Source of the DNA: Gamsiella multidivaricata
Taxonomy: Eukaryota; Mortierellomycota; Mortierellomycetes; Mortierellales; Mortierellaceae
Direction of reading: 5' to 3'
NCBI RefSeq assembly: GCF_025024155.1
Contig: NW_026251778.1
Location: forward strand, 120,824 to 184,823
Length of the DNA stretch: 64,000 bases
A program made the position numbers and the translations under genes. The first letter of the stretch is position 1; each line of letters opens with the position of its first letter. Under the pieces are notes generated by a model. It ran no database searches. It saw only the letters and a list, made by a program, of their open reading frames with translations, and was not told the origin of the DNA. Below, piece by piece: positions 60,167 through 64,000 of the stretch.

Positions 60167-60828
60167 TGTGATAGTATCCTAGGCTAACCTTCTGCTTAGC
60201 CCTCAACCACGCCCCCATCACCGCGCCTCCACCACTGCACCCCCTGTATATTAGTATAAATACCTCTATCTCTCTGTATAATAAAGATCATCCGTTCTAG
60301 CCCTTGTGTCAGGAACAGACTTGGAAGAGTGGGATATGTGTTATGGAGGAGACAGACAGTGGACAAGGTAAGGAAGAAATGTATTGCAGACTGAGGTTAT
60401 ATGCTATGGATTCTATGGCTCTATTTATGTGTTTCTAGGATTCTTGGTCAGGGTACTCGGATGGCTACTACGAGACGCGAGGTATATTTGCTAGGAATAG
60501 CACAAAGGTATGGATCAGGTGCAATGATTCTAGACGGGCCGGACAATGGTTCTAGGCGGGCCGGATAATGGCAATATCAATAAAGATACTTCGTTGAACA
60601 TATGTTGATCGAGCATACGGTGGCAGAGGTACGCGTGCAAGCGCGTGAGCGCGTAGAAGCAGTCACGAATCAATATGAGCAATTGTGTGCGCAGCTCAAC
60701 TGTCGCTCTGCACCACACGCTATGGTGCTATCCGTGACACCTTGTCTCTTGTCCCCTGCCTCTCGTGTTCCTACCTCGTGTCCTCTCGTTCCTGCACTTG
60801 TTCCTTCCTTCGTTTTGTTGCTATTACA
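60167..60828 (+). mobile_element. Solo LTR inserted in gag, itself split by another LTR
   Basis: Starts TGTGATAG and ends CTATTACA, flanked by ATGAG on both sides (60162-60166, 60829-60833), a 5-bp target duplication. Without the 433-bp insert and its extra CCTTG it is 224 bp and differs from the LTR at 62039-62262 at only two visible positions. TATAAATA and AATAAA are present as promoter and poly(A) signals. No internal retroelement sequence accompanies it, so it is a solo LTR left by recombination. Confidence 0.9.
60307..60739 (+). mobile_element. Second solo LTR nested inside the first
   Basis: 433 bp starting TGTCAGG and ending CGTGACA (TGTCA/TGACA ends), flanked by CCTTG on both sides (60302-60306, 60740-60744), where the uninterrupted LTR copy has CCTTG once. 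An AATAAA lies near 60579. It belongs to a different LTR family from its host and is the youngest layer here. Confidence 0.88.
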
Positions 60829-60964
60829 ATGAGCCTCGCCATCAACAGCTGCAGCCCAGTGTGTCGCGTGCCACGACACGATCGATCGATACTTGGCAAG
60901 TGATCGGTCGACTCTTGGCAACGCGTACGACCGTTACACGAAGGCAATGAGAAACATATATATA

Positions 60965-61446
60965 TGTCCGAGATTTGTATCTCTGTGATTGGACGGTGGT
61001 CACATGCACAAGACCAGAGGACTTCGGGCTCTTCTAGAAAAGCCTAGGAGTCCTGTTATCCTAGGTGGATACCCACCTACAGCCAGATCCATCCAGAACA
61101 CTCTCTTTATTAGTAAGACCCAGCTTAGTAATACTCAAGCTGTAGACAACTATAAAAGGACGCGCCCAGTCTAGCTAGTTAGTCAGTCTTGTCTAGTCCT
61201 AGTCCCTGTCATAAAGTTCCCTGTCTCCAGTATCCTCTTGTCCCAAGACTCACCTTGTCAGCTCTTCCACACAAAACTCTTACAATATATATCCCGTAGT
61301 TCTGTATCTTTTATTCCTTATCTAGCAACTTCAATATATCTACGCTTTCTTGACCCTGTTTCCCAAACTGCATCTCCTCCCCCTTGTTCTGTCCTGCCAC
61401 GCTTAAGAAGGTCACCTTGACTCTGAATAAGCATAGGTTCGTGACA
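60965..61446 (+). mobile_element. Possible third LTR family member
   Basis: Starts TGTCCGAG and ends GTGACA, similar termini to the nested LTR, with CTATAAAAGG (61150), a long pyrimidine-rich part and no coding frame. I find no matching 5-bp duplication at its edges, so the boundaries are tentative. Confidence 0.35.
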
Positions 61447-61494
61447 CAGTGTCTATTCATGAGATGAGCCAGACTACCGAGCAGTTTGACACTA

Positions 61495-62023
61495 CACTAC
61501 CGAAAATAATGAGTAAATGTTTTGGTAGAAGTGCCGATATAATTCCGTGCTTCGATATCGAAGACCACTGGCGCTATGCAAGTTTGACATGAATATCATG
61601 GGCCATTCAGCATTGTGTGAAATGATTACCAGGTCTGTCTAATGCAGCGAATGATATATATCTCAATTTAAAAATTATGACGTCATTTACTCATTATTAC
61701 CCCCATGCACTTTGGAACTTAGATTTGCTCTTTCTTCTCCACTTCGGCCACCCACACACTCCTACTAGCAACATATTGACTACCTTACGCCACAATTCTG
61801 AATCCCACATGAAGAAGCTCAATCATTACACTGAACAGGGGATCATTGCCGACCTTCGGTTGAAAATGACCACACGAGCCATTGCCAAGAGACGTGGAGT
61901 ATCACAGGCCAAGGTTTCCCAGCTGGCGCAAACCATCAAGGAGAGTCTCCCGCCACGAAAAGCAGGCCGTCCCGGGAAAGTATCCGAGGCAACCAAGCGT
62001 TTAATGGTTCGAGAGATTACAAA
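61495..62023 (+). mobile_element. Second Tc1 copy, truncated
   Basis: Begins with the same terminal repeat after TA (61493-61494) and matches the first copy, with scattered substitutions, over about 530 bp. It includes the start of the transposase (ATG 61809, MKKLNHYTEQGIIADLRLKM) up to EITN. Similarity ends at 62023, 15 bases before the LTR at 62039. The rest may lie beyond the retroelement, outside the window. Confidence 0.88.
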
Positions 62024-62038
62024 CTGTAATAGCTTTAG

Positions 62039-62262
62039 TGTGATAGTATCCTAGGCTAACCTTCTGCTTAGCCCTCAACCACGCCCCCATCACCGCGCCT
62101 CCACCACTGCGCCCCCTGTATATTAGTATAAATACCTCTATCTCTCTGTATAATAAAGATCATCCGTTCTAGCCCTTGTCTCTTGTCCCCTGCCTCTCGT
62201 GTTCCTACCTCGTGTCCTCTTGTTCCTGCACTTGTTCCTTCCTTCGTTTTGTTGCTATTACA
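62039..62262 (+). mobile_element. 5' LTR of a young Ty3/gypsy-like retrotransposon
   Basis: 224 bp, TGTGATAG to CTATTACA. TATAAATA at 62127-62134 is a likely promoter and AATAAA at 62152-62157 a poly(A) signal. It is followed directly by the primer-binding site. It is nearly identical to the solo LTR at 60167. Confidence 0.92.
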
Positions 62263-62274
62263 TGGTAGCAAAGA
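62263..62274 (+). other. Primer-binding site for reverse transcription
   Basis: TGGTAGCAAAG follows the LTR with no gap. It would pair with a tRNA ending CUUUGCUACCA, consistent with initiator tRNA-Met (compare the Ty1 site TGGTAGCGCC). Confidence 0.75.
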
Positions 62275-62401
62275 TAACATCAATCCCCCCTCTGCCCTGC
62301 TTTTCCTCTCTTTTCTTTTCTTGATTCATCCTTTTTTTTTTTTTTTTTTTTTTTTTAAAGTTTGATTTTTTTCCACCGTCTCTTTCACTCACACTATCAT
62401 T

Positions 62402-63430
62402 ATGTCTGACCAACTCGATTCCCTTCTTGACGGCATTCCCACCGACCGCCAGATTGCCATACGCAACTTTTTCGACGCTATACCGATCTCTGCGTCTGTA
62501 CCCACTCCCGCCCCTGCTCCGGCCGAGCCCACCGAGCGCGAGCTGGAGGCTGATCGCCGTGACCTTGCCCGTACTCTGGCCCAAGTCCTCAAACCCCAGC
62601 GCCCTACCCCCTACTCCGGTGCGATTGATGCAGATGCATGCATTAACTTTATCGACAACCAAAAAGAGTACTTCACCGTTGTCAAGCTTGGTCTGGCCGA
62701 ATGGGTTCAGTACACGGCACTTAATCTGATCGACGATGCCAAGTCCTGGTGGCGCTCTTCGGGCCTGACTATCCGCACTCCTTGGGACGAGTTTGAGACC
62801 GACTTTCTCACCTTTCACACTCCTCCCAATGCCGTCGCCGCTGCCCGTGAGGCCCTCGAGTCGCTTAAACAAGGAAAACGATCGGTCGCGCTTTATACTC
62901 ATGAGTTTCGTCGATTGCTCCGCCGTGTTCCCACCCTTGATAAAGGCACGGCCCTGCACTGGTTTGTTAAAGGTCTTGAGCCAGATACCAGCAAGGAAGT
63001 CAAGCTTCGTCAATGTGCTACCTTGGAGATTGCCATCAGCCAGGCTACCTTGATCCACTCCATCCTTTTCCCCAATGGCCCTACCGTCGCCCCCACCCCC
63101 AAGCACGACCCTAACGCCATGGACATTGACAATCTCCATGTTGCCATCCACAACCTCACCACACAGGTCAATTACCTGTCCCGCAGCAACGGCTTCGGCA
63201 ACACCAACAACACTTCTCGCCCTCCCAAGCTCACCCCTGAAGAGAAGGCCTACCTCATCGCCAACAAGGGCTGCTTCCGCTGCCGCAAGCTTGGTCATAT
63301 GGCAAACCAGTGTCGCACTTTTCCAAGCCAGCAACAGCCGCGTCAGGTCAACAACGTCGAAGTTGCCGCTAGCTCTTCTTCTGCACAGGCTTCTTCCCAG
63401 ACCCAGTCGGGAAAAGCCAACAGCAACTAG
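62402..63430 (+). CDS. Gag protein of the young retrotransposon, intact
   Basis: 342 aa. Residues 1-75 are a helical and Pro/Ala-rich N-terminus. Capsid-like sequence spans about 75-230 (CINFIDNQKEYFTVVKLGLA, WWRSSGLTIRTPWDEFETDF, LLRRVPTLDKGTALHWFVKG). A short MDIDNLH segment leads to the zinc knuckle C291-X2-C294-X4-H299-X4-C304 (CFRCRKLGHMANQC). Gag packages element RNA into cytoplasmic particles. It ends with TAG at 63428-63430, five codons after a slippery heptamer, while pol lies in the -1 frame. No stop or frameshift breaks it. The leader has a T22 run. Confidence 0.92.
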   Translation: MSDQLDSLLDGIPTDRQIAIRNFFDAIPISASVPTPAPAPAEPTERELEADRRDLARTLAQVLKPQRPTPYSGAIDADACINFIDNQKEYFTVVKLGLAEWVQYTALNLIDDAKSWWRSSGLTIRTPWDEFETDFLTFHTPPNAVAAAREALESLKQGKRSVALYTHEFRRLLRRVPTLDKGTALHWFVKGLEPDTSKEVKLRQCATLEIAISQATLIHSILFPNGPTVAPTPKHDPNAMDIDNLHVAIHNLTTQVNYLSRSNGFGNTNNTSRPPKLTPEEKAYLIANKGCFRCRKLGHMANQCRTFPSQQQPRQVNNVEVAASSSSAQASSQTQSGKANSN

Positions 63431-64000
63431 AGAAAGTCCAGGTCCTAGTTGCTGCTGCTCCCTCCTCTGTTCTTCTGGACCAGGGGAGTAAGCGTCTTTC
63501 CTCAGATAAGTTTTCATTTTCCTTTTTAAATAAAAAATCTGCTGTGCCCCAAGACCTTGCTCCTCCCCCTTCTGTCGTTGCCGATACACCTGCTGACCCT
63601 CTGTCCCTGGTTCCCCCTTCTACGATGGTGCCCTTGCCCGCTGTATGCGCTTCCCCTGTCCCTCCTCCTCAAGAGGGGGCTGGATTGAGTGATACAGTGG
63701 ACCTGGACCCACCTATATCTTTCTCCTCTCTAGCCCCCACGTCTGTCTTACCTGTTATGTCTATGCCTGAGTCTGTGTCTCCTCCTCTACTCGCCCCTGC
63801 CTGTGATACTGGGCCTGCTGTCTCTCCCTCACCTCTTCCATCGGACTGCGCCCCCACTATGTCTAAGAGCAAAATCCGTCGGTTACGAAAAAGGGGAATT
63901 GGAGTATCAACCTTTACTGTCGAACAAGCCAAAACAACTCTTCTTACATTCGTCTGCAATGTCAATGGCCATGCCGCTCGGATCCTCATCGATTGGTGGA
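63373..64000 (+). CDS. Pol reading frame start, -1 to gag (runs off the window)
   Basis: This frame is open from 63373 to the window end and overlaps the last 58 bases of gag in the -1 register. It has no start codon of its own near the beginning, so it is probably reached by frameshifting. The first 150 residues are Pro/Ser/Val-rich linker. KSKIRRLRKRGIGVSTFTVE then leads to LLTFVCNVNGHAARILID, the start of an aspartic protease domain. After ILID the next codons read Trp-Trp instead of the usual Ser/Thr-Gly, so the protease may be damaged or the end of the window misleading. Reverse transcriptase, RNase H and integrase would lie beyond the edge. Confidence 0.7.
63409..63480 (+). promoter_or_regulatory. 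Predicted -1 ribosomal frameshift signal (slippery site plus pseudoknot)
   Basis: GGGAAAA at 63409-63415 lies in gag frame as G-GGA-AAA, the X-XXY-YYZ pattern. After a 5-nt spacer, CAGCAACTAG (63421-63430) pairs perfectly with CTAGTTGCTG (63445-63454). The loop carries GTCCAG (63436-63441), complementary to CTGGAC (63475-63480), giving an H-type pseudoknot with loops of 5, 3 and 20 nt. The gag stop lies inside the first stem. Confidence 0.75.

Larger units (their letters stand above)
59667..60903 (+). pseudogene. Gag gene broken by an early stop and by a nested LTR
   Basis: ATG 59667 opens MNEPTPTSAPAPV, then TAG at 59706-59708; the same frame continues as capsid (VAFNGVRDGFACEAWLTTVR, then GLLWWDGLQASDTTPWLRFE, DYVSRTRRYLAILCTNE) up to 60166. 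There a solo LTR (60167-60828) interrupts it. After the duplicated ATGAG the same Gag resumes at 60834 for about 20 residues to a stop near 60903. Gag forms the retroelement particle shell. This copy is dead. Confidence 0.65.

Overview
The window is nuclear DNA of a filamentous fungus, most likely an early-diverging one (Mucoromycota, with a Mortierella-like flavour). Genes carry many short GT-AG introns, lie independently on both strands, and include fungal hallmarks: an STE12 factor with C-terminal C2H2 fingers, a WSC cell-wall sensor, a Rim15/Greatwall-type endosulfine and a fungal-style PEX13. The species-level placement is inference. I saw no rRNA, tRNA, CRISPR or bacterial-style operon.

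Positions 1-53412 are a conserved gene block. In order: PEX13 (-, cut by the window start), a 4.3 kb non-coding stretch, a protein kinase with a DWG motif (+), a coiled-coil protein (-), the nuclear actin-related protein ARP6 (-), a degenerate DEDD exonuclease-like gene sharing the ARP6 promoter (+), a decayed F-box gene (-), TIM8 (+), an LRRC40-like leucine-rich-repeat protein (+), an Mpv17/PMP22 protein (-), endosulfine (-), a WSC-domain sensor (-), SCAMP (+), the circularly permuted GTPase GNL1 (+), an unknown multi-pass membrane protein (-), TTC1 (+), a 5.8 kb non-coding stretch, STE12 (+) and MSH6 (+). I rebuilt exons by joining frames at splice sites and checking phase at every junction. 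Only the coiled-coil gene has a junction where the best-looking donor breaks the frame.

Positions about 54100-64000 are a pile of transposable elements. They hold decayed Ty3/gypsy-like gag fragments, an intact-looking Tc1/mariner element with perfect terminal repeats inserted at TA into one gag remnant, and a second Tc1 copy broken off where a young LTR retrotransposon begins. They also hold a three-level nest: a solo LTR inside another solo LTR inside a gag gene, each insertion flanked by a 5-bp target duplication. The young element runs off the right edge and has an LTR, a primer-binding site, a complete gag and the start of pol.

The strongest new signal is at the gag-pol junction of that element: a slippery heptamer in the correct frame, a 5-nt spacer, a perfect 10-bp stem and a predicted pseudoknot. 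It would explain how a pol frame offset by -1 is translated. Other points of interest are a TIM8 that has lost the paired cysteines C1 and C4, a kinase with DWG in place of DFG and an enlarged catalytic loop, and an exonuclease fold whose first catalytic aspartate is asparagine.
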